Made by a program: the position numbers and the translations under genes. DNA of 64,000 nucleotides from the NCBI GenBank assembly GCA_016868775.1, contig VGFT01000004.1, positions 124,001-188,000 on the forward strand, written 5' to 3'. Shown here piece after piece: positions 35,344 through 44,210 of the stretch. Position 1 is the stretch's first letter. Each line of letters begins with the position of its first letter. The notes beneath the pieces are model-generated. The model was not told the DNA's origin. It saw only the letters and a list, made by a program, of their open reading frames with translations, and searched no databases. Source of the stretch: Bacteroidota bacterium. Lineage in GTDB: Bacteria; Bacteroidota; Bacteroidia; Chitinophagales; Chitinophagaceae.

Positions 35344-36627
35344 ATGCTCTATCATCTTTTTGATTGGCTGAGAGAAGAAGGTTTCCGGTTTCCCGGAATT
35401 GAGCTGTTTCGTTTTATTACGTTTCGTACCCTGATGGCTGTGTTGCTGTCGTTGTTCATTACGCTGATCTATGGAAAAAAGCTGATCCGTTTTCTGCAAG
35501 CCCGTCAGTTCAGTGAGGGGGTACGCGGACTGGGATTGGCCGGAGAAAACCTGAAGCGGGATACACCCACCATGGGGGGGATTATTATTCTGTTGGCGAT
35601 CCTGATCCCCACGCTGCTGTTGGCCAACTTATCAAAGATTTATGTGCAACTCATGCTCATCAGTACCGTATGGTTGGGTGCGATCGGTTTCATCGATGAC
35701 TCACTCAAGCTGCGCGGGAAACGTCGGGCGAAGACATTGGGATTAGATTATAAGAAGACGGCGGAAGACGGACTGGCCGGTCGATTTAAGATTTTAGGAC
35801 AGGTGGGACTAGGCATTTTAGTCGGAGCGACACTCTATTTCAACAGCGAGGTAAAGATCTGGCGCGAGTACATCGGTGCGCCCGCCTCGGCCCAGGCCGA
35901 TTCAGCGGTGTTCGTGAAGAACGTGAACGGACAGCCCAAATACTTCGTAGAAACCAAGACGCCCATCACCACCATTCCATTCGTAAAAAATCATGAATTC
36001 AATTACTCCAAGTTGCTGCCGGCTTCCCTTCGTTCTTACGACTGGTTGCTGTACATATTGGTGGTCATCTTCATCATCACGGCTGTTTCGAATGGAGCGA
36101 ATCTGTCGGACGGGCTGGATGGACTAACGACCGGTACTTCCGCCCTGATCGGCGTGTTGTTGGGCATATTCGCCTATGCCAGCGGGAACCTCGTCTTTGC
36201 CGATTACCTGAACATCATGTACATCCCCAACCTGGGGGAGCTGTCTGTTTTCATCGCCGCCATGATCGGGGCCTGTATCGGTTTTCTCTGGTACAATTCT
36301 TATCCGGCACAGATGTTCATGGGCGATACCGGAAGTCTTACGCTGGGCGGGATCATTGCTGCGCTGGCCATCATTGTGCATAAAGAATTACTGATTCCCA
36401 TCTTCTGCGGGGTGTTTCTGGTTGAGGCCCTAAGTGTTGTGATCCAGGTGGGATATTTCAAATACACCAAACGAAAATATGGGGCCGGTCGTCGGATTTT
36501 CCTAATGGCTCCGCTACATCATCATTTTCAGAAAAAAGGTTATCACGAAGTGAAAATCGTGAACCGGTTCTGGATCGTAACCGTGTTGTTGGTCGTCTTC
36601 AGCATCGTCACCCTTAAGCTCCGTTAA
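35344..36627 (+). CDS. mraY: Phospho-MurNAc-pentapeptide transferase
   Basis: The 427-residue, roughly ten-helix protein has the catalytic IGFIDDSLK, NLSDGLDGL and the HHHFQKKGYHE loop. It transfers phospho-MurNAc-pentapeptide to undecaprenyl phosphate, forming lipid I. It is about 65 residues longer than E. coli MraY; the extra part is a polar insertion around residues 175-220 (from IWREYIGAPASAQADS to KNHEFNY), which is common in Bacteroidota. It starts 8 nt after murE. Confidence 0.97.
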   Translation: MLYHLFDWLREEGFRFPGIELFRFITFRTLMAVLLSLFITLIYGKKLIRFLQARQFSEGVRGLGLAGENLKRDTPTMGGIIILLAILIPTLLLANLSKIYVQLMLISTVWLGAIGFIDDSLKLRGKRRAKTLGLDYKKTAEDGLAGRFKILGQVGLGILVGATLYFNSEVKIWREYIGAPASAQADSAVFVKNVNGQPKYFVETKTPITTIPFVKNHEFNYSKLLPASLRSYDWLLYILVVIFIITAVSNGANLSDGLDGLTTGTSALIGVLLGIFAYASGNLVFADYLNIMYIPNLGELSVFIAAMIGACIGFLWYNSYPAQMFMGDTGSLTLGGIIAALAIIVHKELLIPIFCGVFLVEALSVVIQVGYFKYTKRKYGAGRRIFLMAPLHHHFQKKGYHEVKIVNRFWIVTVLLVVFSIVTLKLR

Positions 36628-36697
36628 ATCCAATATATCCAATCCATTCAACCCATCGAATCCTAATGAACCCCCCCCGCCCAACGGAAATCCAATC

Positions 36698-38038
36698 ATG
36701 AAGAGAAAGCTGATCATATTAGGCGGTGGCGAAAGCGGTGTCGGGGCTGCCTTGCTCGGTAAGCAGAAAGGCTATGAGGTTTTTCTGACCGATCAGGGCA
36801 CCCTGAAACCGACTTATCGCTCAACGCTCACGGCTGCAGGCATTGAGTTTGAGGAGGGACAAACCTCGATGGATCGGGTATCGGCAGCAGATGAGGTAGT
36901 GAAAAGTCCGGGTATTCCCGAAACCAACGCCACCGTGATCGCCCTTCGCCAATTGGGTATCCCCATGATCAGCGAGATAGAGCTGGCCTATCGATTTATC
37001 GGAGACAGCCGGGTGTTGGCCATCACGGGAACAAACGGGAAAAGTACCACCACCACACTGCTTTGGCATATTTGTCAAAAGGCCGGACTCGACGCTGCCC
37101 TGGTTGGGAACATCGGACGCTCCTTTGCTTGGCAAGTGGCCGAGGCGCCCAAGCCCTTCTACGTGGTGGAGGTCAGCAGTTTTCAACTGGATGACATCGT
37201 CACCTTTCGTCCCCACGTGGCCATCCTTACCAACATTACAGAAGACCATTTGGATCGGTATGCCTACCGAATGGAAAATTATGTGCGCAGCAAGTTTCGC
37301 ATTACCCTGAATCAGACCGCCAGCGATGTATTTATCTACAACCTCGATGACGAGGTGATCCAACAAGCCCTTTCATCCATATCCATTAAAGCCACCGAAC
37401 GACCCATTACTATGAAAAGAGAACTACCCCACGGCGCCTTCATTAAAGATGGCGACCTGTACGTCCGCACCAGCCAAGACTATATGATCATGAGTGTATT
37501 TGATTTTGCCCTGAAGGGGAAGCACAATCAATACAACACCATGGCTGCTTGTGTGGCTGCGGCTACCATTGACATTCGAAAAGAAAAAATCCGCGAGGCG
37601 GTCATGGATTTTCAGGGCGTCGAGCATCGATTGGAACCCGTAGCCACCGTGGGGGGCGTGCTGTTTATCAATGACAGTAAAGCAACGAACGTCAATTCCG
37701 TCTGGTATGCATTAGAAAGCATGACGCGGCCCACCATTCTGATTCTGGGCGGAGTGGATAAGGGGAATGATTATGAGTTGATCCGGGAGTTGGTGCAGGA
37801 AAAAGTGAAGGCCATTGTATGCTTGGGTACCGATAATGATAAGATACACCAGGCCTTTGGGGAGGTCGTTCCCTCAGTGGTTGATACGCACTCAGCCGAG
37901 GAGGCAGTACAAACAGCCTTCCGTTTGGCCCAAAAGGGCGATGCCGTGTTGCTGAGCCCGGCTTGTGCCAGCTTTGATCTGTTCAACGACTATGAGGACC
38001 GAGGTAAACAATTCAAACAAGCTGTTCGAAACCTTTGA
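36698..38038 (+). CDS. murD: UDP-MurNAc-L-Ala:D-Glu ligase
   Basis: The 446-residue protein has the Rossmann start LIILGGGESGVGAALLG, the P-loop ITGTNGKSTTTTLL near 110, NITEDHLDRY and LLSPACASFDLFNDYEDRG. It adds D-Glu to UDP-MurNAc-L-Ala. A 70-bp gap before it, with an eight-C run, is the largest within the dcw cluster and holds no gene. Confidence 0.97.
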   Translation: MKRKLIILGGGESGVGAALLGKQKGYEVFLTDQGTLKPTYRSTLTAAGIEFEEGQTSMDRVSAADEVVKSPGIPETNATVIALRQLGIPMISEIELAYRFIGDSRVLAITGTNGKSTTTTLLWHICQKAGLDAALVGNIGRSFAWQVAEAPKPFYVVEVSSFQLDDIVTFRPHVAILTNITEDHLDRYAYRMENYVRSKFRITLNQTASDVFIYNLDDEVIQQALSSISIKATERPITMKRELPHGAFIKDGDLYVRTSQDYMIMSVFDFALKGKHNQYNTMAACVAAATIDIRKEKIREAVMDFQGVEHRLEPVATVGGVLFINDSKATNVNSVWYALESMTRPTILILGGVDKGNDYELIRELVQEKVKAIVCLGTDNDKIHQAFGEVVPSVVDTHSAEEAVQTAFRLAQKGDAVLLSPACASFDLFNDYEDRGKQFKQAVRNL

Positions 38039-38046
38039 TCGCAGAA

Positions 38047-39333
38047 ATGGAAAACCAAGAACTCATAACACCCTCGGGGGAGCGTCGCTCGATGTTCGAT
38101 ACCAGCCACATCGTGCAAAGCACGAAGGGTGATAAAGTTATTTGGGGCCTGGTGGTCTTGCTCACGCTTGTGTCCTTATTGGCCGTATACAGCTCCACGG
38201 GACTCTTGGCCTATAAAAAATACCAGGGGAATACGGAGGCCTACTTAATAAAGCAAGTTGGCTTCATCATCTTCGGAATTGCCATGGTTTACTTTGCCCA
38301 CCGGGTTAATTATAAATACTATTCTCGCATCGCACAAATCGCTTTTCTTGTTTCCATTCCCTTGCTTATTTACACCTTATTCTTTGGCGTGAAAATGAAT
38401 GAAGGCAGTCGCTGGATTAAGCTGCCCATTATCAACATGACCCTCCAGACCTCCGATTTTGCCAAGCTGGCTTTGTTTATGTACCTCTCACGCGGAATTA
38501 GTAAGCGACAAGATCAGATCAAGCAATTACGGTCCGGCTACTTGCCACTCATTTTGCCCGTCCTTCTCATTTGCGGATTGATCGCGCCGGCGAATCTGTC
38601 GACGGCCTTGCTGCTGGGAGCCAGCTGCCTGCTGTTGTTATTTATTGGAAGAGCCAGCATCAAGCATTTATTGGCCACCGTAGGCATTGCGTTGATACCA
38701 TTGGTCTTTTTGATATTGGCAGCCATCTCCCAACACGATCGAAAAGGGACCAGCTCGCCGGAGGCGGAGCGTGTCGCGGGTTCCTCTTCAGCGCTTACGG
38801 GACGGGTAAGCACTTGGGTCAATCGGGTCGAACAATTTTTGTACGGCAGCGATGACATTAATGATGATGCCTACCAAGTTAATCAAGCTAAGATTGCAAT
38901 TTCAAAGGGGGGATTGCTGGGGGTGGGACCCGGTAGAAGTACAACACGCGATTTTTTGCCCCAGGCGTACAATGATTTTATATACGCTATCATCATCGAG
39001 GAATATGGAATCGCCGGTGGTGCTTTCATTCTGTTTGTGTATTTGGTATTTCTGTTTCGGTGTATCCGCATTTTTAAGCGATGCCCCTATGCGTTCGGTG
39101 CTTTTCTTGCGTTGGGACTAAGTTTCACACTCGCCATACAGGCTATGGTAAACATGGCGGTAACCGTAAACCTATTTCCGGTGACCGGCGTTACGCTCCC
39201 CCTGGTGAGTATGGGCGGCACCAGTTTTCTATTTACCTGCCTCTCCATCGGAATCATATTAAGTGTGGCACGTCACGTTGAACAGCAACAAGGAACCCAT
39301 TCCTCCACTCCTGAACCAATTACGAATGAATAG
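38047..39333 (+). CDS. ftsW: Lipid II polymerase FtsW (SEDS family)
   Basis: From ATG 38047 the product has 428 residues; a TTG at 38035 that overlaps murD would add four. About ten membrane helices are visible, with SEDS motifs NEGSRWIKLP, SKGGLLGVGPGRS and FIYAIIIEEYGIAGG. It polymerises septal glycan strands together with the PBP at 31731. A long loop with EAERVAGSSSALTGRVSTW lies between helices, as in FtsW and RodA. Its TAG overlaps murG by 8 nt. Confidence 0.96.
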   Translation: MENQELITPSGERRSMFDTSHIVQSTKGDKVIWGLVVLLTLVSLLAVYSSTGLLAYKKYQGNTEAYLIKQVGFIIFGIAMVYFAHRVNYKYYSRIAQIAFLVSIPLLIYTLFFGVKMNEGSRWIKLPIINMTLQTSDFAKLALFMYLSRGISKRQDQIKQLRSGYLPLILPVLLICGLIAPANLSTALLLGASCLLLLFIGRASIKHLLATVGIALIPLVFLILAAISQHDRKGTSSPEAERVAGSSSALTGRVSTWVNRVEQFLYGSDDINDDAYQVNQAKIAISKGGLLGVGPGRSTTRDFLPQAYNDFIYAIIIEEYGIAGGAFILFVYLVFLFRCIRIFKRCPYAFGAFLALGLSFTLAIQAMVNMAVTVNLFPVTGVTLPLVSMGGTSFLFTCLSIGIILSVARHVEQQQGTHSSTPEPITNE

Positions 39334-40456
39334 TCTTCGTTTTATTATAGCGGGCGGAGGTACAGGGGGACATATTTTCCCCGCCCTCTCTATTGCGGAG
39401 GCCATTCGGAAGCTGGAGCCAACGGCCCGGTTTCAGTTCGTGGGAGCGAGAGGAAAAATGGAAATGGAGAAAGTACCTCAGGCGGGATTTGACATCGAGG
39501 GACTTGATATCGTTGGGTTCGATCGACACAATCCGATTAAGAATTTTTCGCTTCCGATCAAATTGTTGCGGAGCTTTTTTCACGTACGCTCAATCTTCCG
39601 CAGATTTCGTCCCACTGCCGTGGTTGGCGTTGGCGGATACTCCAGCTATCCGGTCTTACGCTATGCGCAGGCACATCGAATCCCCACTTTCTTGCACGAG
39701 GCCAACTCGTATGCAGGTAAAAGCAATCAGTGGCTCGCCAAACATGCCACCCAGATTTTTGTGGGCATGCGAGGCATGGAAAAGTTTTTTCCGGCCGATA
39801 AGATGGTCATCACCGGAAATCCGGTCCGAATCAACATCCTACAATCGTCTGTTGATCGAACGGATGCGTTGCTGGCTTTCGGATTGGATCCGGCCAAACC
39901 AACCGTATTGGTGGTTGGCGGTAGCCTCGGTGCCCGCTCGATCAACGAGGCACTTCAAGCCGGTTGGGAGAAATTGATCGGGGCGGGGATTCAGCTCATC
40001 TGGCAAACCGGACAATCGGGTGCCTCCCTGCCTCCGATTCCGAGTACGGCGGTAGGCATGATCCATCGAACACCTTTTATCAAGGAAATGGATAAGGGGT
40101 ATGCGGCTGCAGACTTGGTGGTGAGTCGATCTGGTGCCATGAGCATTGCTGAATTGGAAGTGGTCGGCAAGCCCGCCATTCTGGTTCCCTATCCGCTGGC
40201 GGCAGAGGATCACCAAACCTCCAATGCGCGGCAATTGGTAGAGGCCGGTGCTGCCCTGCTGGTGCGCGATTCAGACGTGGCAAACGAATTGATCGATCGG
40301 GTATTGGAATTGATGCGCGATGAATCGCGTCGCTGGCAGATGGGCGCGCAAAGTCATCAGCTGGGCGTCCGGGATGCCGATCGGCGCATCGCCACCTGGA
40401 TCTTGAAAAACATAAAAACTAACGAGTCGGAACCTACGTTGAAAACCGCTTTGTGA
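39326..40456 (+). CDS. murG: UDP-GlcNAc:lipid I GlcNAc transferase
   Basis: From ATG 39326 the 376-residue protein begins LRFIIAGGGTGGHIFPALSIAEA, the first MurG G-loop, then has VVGVGGYSSYP, VVGGSLGARSINEAL and the acceptor/donor-binding GAMSIAELEVVGKPAILVPYPLAAEDHQ. It makes lipid II at the inner membrane. The upstream extension to 39263 is inside ftsW. Confidence 0.97.
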   Translation: MNSLRFIIAGGGTGGHIFPALSIAEAIRKLEPTARFQFVGARGKMEMEKVPQAGFDIEGLDIVGFDRHNPIKNFSLPIKLLRSFFHVRSIFRRFRPTAVVGVGGYSSYPVLRYAQAHRIPTFLHEANSYAGKSNQWLAKHATQIFVGMRGMEKFFPADKMVITGNPVRINILQSSVDRTDALLAFGLDPAKPTVLVVGGSLGARSINEALQAGWEKLIGAGIQLIWQTGQSGASLPPIPSTAVGMIHRTPFIKEMDKGYAAADLVVSRSGAMSIAELEVVGKPAILVPYPLAAEDHQTSNARQLVEAGAALLVRDSDVANELIDRVLELMRDESRRWQMGAQSHQLGVRDADRRIATWILKNIKTNESEPTLKTAL

Positions 40457-40458
40457 AA

Positions 40459-41877
40459 ATGAGACATACGCCTAACCCAAATCAACCTTTTCAGTTTCCC
40501 CTAGCCGCGAAAGAGGCCGGGTTTATTTATTTCCTCGGGATCGGAGGGATCGGGATGAGTGCGCTGGCTCGTTACCTACAGATGGCGGGGTACTCGGTTT
40601 GCGGCTATGATAAGACAGAGACCGATCTTACGCGCTCCCTGCAGGAAATCGGTATCGAAGTACATTATACCGACGATGTCCTTCGCATTCCGACGGATCT
40701 GCAATTGGTGATTTACACCCCCGCGGTACCGACCGACCTGCACCTATATCAGTATTGCCTGCAATCGGGCAAGCCGATGAAAAAGCGCAGCGAGGTTTTG
40801 CAAGCACTCACATTCGGAACATATAATATTTGTGTGGCCGGGACGCACGGGAAAACAACTACCTCAACGCTGATCGCTCATATTCTGCGCCACAGCGGGT
40901 ATGGCTGTCAGGCCTACCTAGGAGGCATCTCGGTGAATTATCAAACCAATACCTGGTCATCTACCCGAAACGTCTCCGTGATCGAAGCAGATGAATACGA
41001 TCGCAGTTTCCTTCGTCTGCATCCCGACCTGGCACTGATCACCGCCATGGATCCCGATCACTTGGACATTTATGGAACGGTACAGGCTATGGAAGAGGCT
41101 TATATCGATTTCACACGGCTGCTCTCTGACCAAGGCGTTTTGATCTATCACCATTCCCTCAAGCAAGCAGCGGCCCTGGAGGCACCCACGCGCTTCAGTT
41201 ATGCGCTGCAGGTAGAAACAGCCGACTATTATGTATGCTCTTTGGCTGCAGCAGCCGACGGATATCAATTTGATCTGAAAATACCCGGTGGGATCATTGC
41301 AGGCTGTTCGCTTCCCATCGGCGGACTGCATAATGTCGAGAATGCCGTTGGTGCTGCGGCCGTCTGCCATCGGCTGGGAATAGGTTCCGAGGCGATTCGT
41401 TCCGCTCTGGCCTGTTTCCAAGGTGTCAAGAGAAGATTTGAAACCCTCTATCGAACACATGGGCGCCGATGGATCGATGATTATGCCCACCACCCGGAGG
41501 AGTTGCGTGCCTTGCTGCTTGGAATACGCGATCTATACCCCACTCATTATTTGACCTTGGTGTTTCAACCTCACCTCTATACCCGCACGCGCGATCTTGC
41601 GGCTGATTTTGCTGAGGTGCTCTCCCTTGCCGATCAGTCCTATTTGTTGCCCATCTATCCCGCCCGAGAGTTGCCGATTGAAGGCGTTTCCTCCGAAATG
41701 ATACGCTCGGAAAAACATCCCGAGGGGTATCCAGTTTGGGACAAACAAACATTTGCCAACTGGGTGTCAAATCAATGGAGTTACTCCACGCCCCAACCCG
41801 GGATTTTGGTTACGGCCGGCGCGGGCGACATCGACCAGCTTTATTCATCCATCCTAAAGCAATTACCTACTCCATGA
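40459..41877 (+). CDS. murC: UDP-MurNAc:L-alanine ligase
   Basis: The 472-residue protein (ATG 40459; a GTG at 40453 adds two residues) has the Rossmann motif FLGIGGIGMSALARYL, the P-loop GTHGKTTTSTL near 131, EADEYDRSFL and DDYAHHPEEL. It adds the first amino acid to UDP-MurNAc. Its TGA overlaps ftsQ (ATGA). Confidence 0.96.
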   Translation: MRHTPNPNQPFQFPLAAKEAGFIYFLGIGGIGMSALARYLQMAGYSVCGYDKTETDLTRSLQEIGIEVHYTDDVLRIPTDLQLVIYTPAVPTDLHLYQYCLQSGKPMKKRSEVLQALTFGTYNICVAGTHGKTTTSTLIAHILRHSGYGCQAYLGGISVNYQTNTWSSTRNVSVIEADEYDRSFLRLHPDLALITAMDPDHLDIYGTVQAMEEAYIDFTRLLSDQGVLIYHHSLKQAAALEAPTRFSYALQVETADYYVCSLAAAADGYQFDLKIPGGIIAGCSLPIGGLHNVENAVGAAAVCHRLGIGSEAIRSALACFQGVKRRFETLYRTHGRRWIDDYAHHPEELRALLLGIRDLYPTHYLTLVFQPHLYTRTRDLAADFAEVLSLADQSYLLPIYPARELPIEGVSSEMIRSEKHPEGYPVWDKQTFANWVSNQWSYSTPQPGILVTAGAGDIDQLYSSILKQLPTP

Positions 41878-42758
41878 TGCGATCCATCACTATACAGCGC
41901 GTCTTATTCGTCCTGCTGTGGGTAGGCATCGCTGCCGCAATGGGATATTTATTAAAGACAGCTTGGAGTGAAAAAAAGGGTAGTCGTTGCCAAGGATTTA
42001 GCCTTTCCCGAAAGGACAAGGATTCCTTCGTATTTATTCAGGCTACCCAAGTCGAAAAGCTGATTCGCTTACGGGCGGGGGGGGAAATCGTGGGGCAGCT
42101 TACCAGCCGAATCCCGTTACAAGCCATCGAGGATACACTGAAAATGCTTCCCGGTGTCTCGGATGCCCAAGCCTATTTCGATAATGCCTCCTTTTTGCAA
42201 ATACGTATTCAAGAGCGGTTGCCGGTTGCCCGGATCTTTATAAGGGGAGGAGCCAGTTATTATTTAGACAGTGCCGCACAATTACTGCCCCTCTCTGATC
42301 AAGTAGTCATCGATTGTCCGGTTTTTAATGGAGTCCGGTGGGAGGGGAAACACCCGGATAGTTTACAAGCAGTTCGCATTGTATCCCTGGCTCGTTGCAT
42401 TCAATCCGATTCGTTTTGGTTTGCTCAAGTGGGTCATTTTGAGATCGATGATAAAGGTCAGTTTGAAATGATACCAGTAGCCGGAAACCACCGCGTACAA
42501 TTTGGTGGGGCAGAAGATCCCACGGCTTCTTTTCGCCGGCTCTGGTTGTTCTACCAACAAGTGCTTCGGACACAGGGATTGGATCGCTACGCCCGTATCG
42601 ATGTTCGTTATCAAGGGCAAGTGGTGGCCAGTCGAAATCGCTATTCGGCTCAACCCGATTCCATCCAACTGCGCAAGCAGGTTGATAAATTAATCGAGGC
42701 GGGCTTGAGATCCGACTCTTCATATCAAGTTATTAAACCCATTAAACGCGCTACATAA
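41874..42758 (+). CDS. ftsQ: Cell division protein FtsQ
   Basis: From ATG 41874 the 294-residue protein has one membrane helix (about 10-28) and then a divergent POTRA-like and beta domain (IPLQAIEDTLKMLPGVSDAQAY, then LQIRIQERLPVARIFIRGGASYYLDSAAQLLPL), the FtsQ plan. It scaffolds FtsL and the divisome in the periplasm. The call also rests on position between murC and ftsA. The frame is open back to 41736 but that part overlaps murC. Confidence 0.88.
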   Translation: MMRSITIQRVLFVLLWVGIAAAMGYLLKTAWSEKKGSRCQGFSLSRKDKDSFVFIQATQVEKLIRLRAGGEIVGQLTSRIPLQAIEDTLKMLPGVSDAQAYFDNASFLQIRIQERLPVARIFIRGGASYYLDSAAQLLPLSDQVVIDCPVFNGVRWEGKHPDSLQAVRIVSLARCIQSDSFWFAQVGHFEIDDKGQFEMIPVAGNHRVQFGGAEDPTASFRRLWLFYQQVLRTQGLDRYARIDVRYQGQVVASRNRYSAQPDSIQLRKQVDKLIEAGLRSDSSYQVIKPIKRAT

Positions 42759-42780
42759 ACCCCAACTAAAAACAACGATC

Positions 42781-44160
42781 ATGAAACAAAAAAGACCCGT
42801 CATTGTCGGCCTCGACATCGGTACCACAAAGATTGCGGTAATCGCCGGACGCAGAAGCGAGTATGGAAAACTCGAAATTCTCGGATTTGGCCGCGCCAAC
42901 TCCAACGGCGTAAAACATGGACAAGTGCTCAACATTGATGAAACCATCAAGGCCATTCGTACGGCAATGGACAATTGCCTGGCTTCCAACCCCAATCTCC
43001 GCGTAGAGGAGGTCTATGTGGGTGTGGCCGGTCATCACATCAAAAGCCTGCAAACCCGGGGCGACATCGTTCGCCAGCGCACGGAAGAAGAGATCGTTCA
43101 AGCGGAAATTGATCAATTGATCCGGGACCAATACAAAACCTATATCCCGGCCGGCGACCAGATCATCGATGTGATTCCGCAGGAATTTACCGTCGACAAC
43201 CATCCCAACATCGCCAACCCAATCGGCTATGGCGGCGTCAAGATTGGTGCCAACTTTCACATCATTACCGGCGATAAGAACGCCATTCGGAACATCAACC
43301 GAAGTGTGGAGAAGGCTAGTCTTCAAACCAAAGACCTGGTCCTTCAACCCCTGGCCTCGGCCGCGGCCGTCATGGGACAAGAAGACCTGGAAGCAGGCGT
43401 TGCCATCGTCGACATTGGTGGCGGTACCACCGACCTGGCTGTTTTTTACGAAGGTATTCTCAAGCATACGGCGGTCATTCCCTTTGCCGGAGAGAACATC
43501 ACCAATGATATCAAAACCGGTTTGGGCGTATTGAAATCTCAAGCCGAGCTCTTGAAAGTAAAGTTTGGTTGCGCTCTTGCCAATGAAGCCAAGTCAAACG
43601 CGTTCATCACCATCCCCGGATTGAGGGGCATGCCGGCCAAGGAGATTAGTGTCAAGAACCTGGCCAACATCATTCAAGCACGCATGAGTGAAATCCTGGA
43701 TTTTGTGAACTATCACCTGAAACAAGTAGGGTTAGATAACAAAGCACTCAATGGAGGCGTGGTGCTGACGGGTGGAGGATCGCAGTTGGAGCACCTCATT
43801 CAACTGACGGAATACGTAACCGGCCTGAATGCTCGAATCGGATTGCCCAATGAACACCTGGCCGCCGGTCATGCCGACGATCTTTCCAAACCAACTTACG
43901 CGACCTGCATTGGGTTGATCCTAAAAGGACTTGATGATTTCGAAAATAACCGTCAAGAATTTTCTGCTAATTATCTTCTGTTGGAGCCCGAGTTGGTAGA
44001 AGAAGTGAAAATCGATACGGAGACTGACACCATTGAAACAGGTACACCGGGCGCAGTAGGTGAGGGCCGACAGGGACTGGCCGGTTTCTGGGATAAGTTC
44101 CGCGATAAGATCATTGAACTGTTCCGAGAAGAAGAGGATGCCAAATTCAACGGACGCTAA
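42781..44160 (+). CDS. ftsA: Cell division actin-like protein FtsA
   Basis: The 459-residue protein has the phosphate-1 motif VGLDIGTTKIAVIAG, the FtsA-specific 1C subdomain, VDIGGGTTDLAVF and VVLTGGGSQL. It tethers FtsZ to the membrane; a C-terminal amphipathic helix (FWDKFRDKIIELFREEEDA) is visible as the membrane-targeting sequence. Confidence 0.97.
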   Translation: MKQKRPVIVGLDIGTTKIAVIAGRRSEYGKLEILGFGRANSNGVKHGQVLNIDETIKAIRTAMDNCLASNPNLRVEEVYVGVAGHHIKSLQTRGDIVRQRTEEEIVQAEIDQLIRDQYKTYIPAGDQIIDVIPQEFTVDNHPNIANPIGYGGVKIGANFHIITGDKNAIRNINRSVEKASLQTKDLVLQPLASAAAVMGQEDLEAGVAIVDIGGGTTDLAVFYEGILKHTAVIPFAGENITNDIKTGLGVLKSQAELLKVKFGCALANEAKSNAFITIPGLRGMPAKEISVKNLANIIQARMSEILDFVNYHLKQVGLDNKALNGGVVLTGGGSQLEHLIQLTEYVTGLNARIGLPNEHLAAGHADDLSKPTYATCIGLILKGLDDFENNRQEFSANYLLLEPELVEEVKIDTETDTIETGTPGAVGEGRQGLAGFWDKFRDKIIELFREEEDAKFNGR

Positions 44161-44210
44161 TTCGTAACCATTCCTAACCCATGGGGTCTGTTCCCCACAA
44201 AACCACGTAT

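Noticed and set aside
36668-36678. Eight-C run between mraY and murD as a phase-variation tract
   Set aside because: It lies outside any coding frame and murD starts cleanly 20 nt later; slippage would have no clear effect on essential genes.
36821-37366. 181-residue antisense ORF inside murD
   Set aside because: It is a shadow frame with no family features or start signal; murD explains the sequence.
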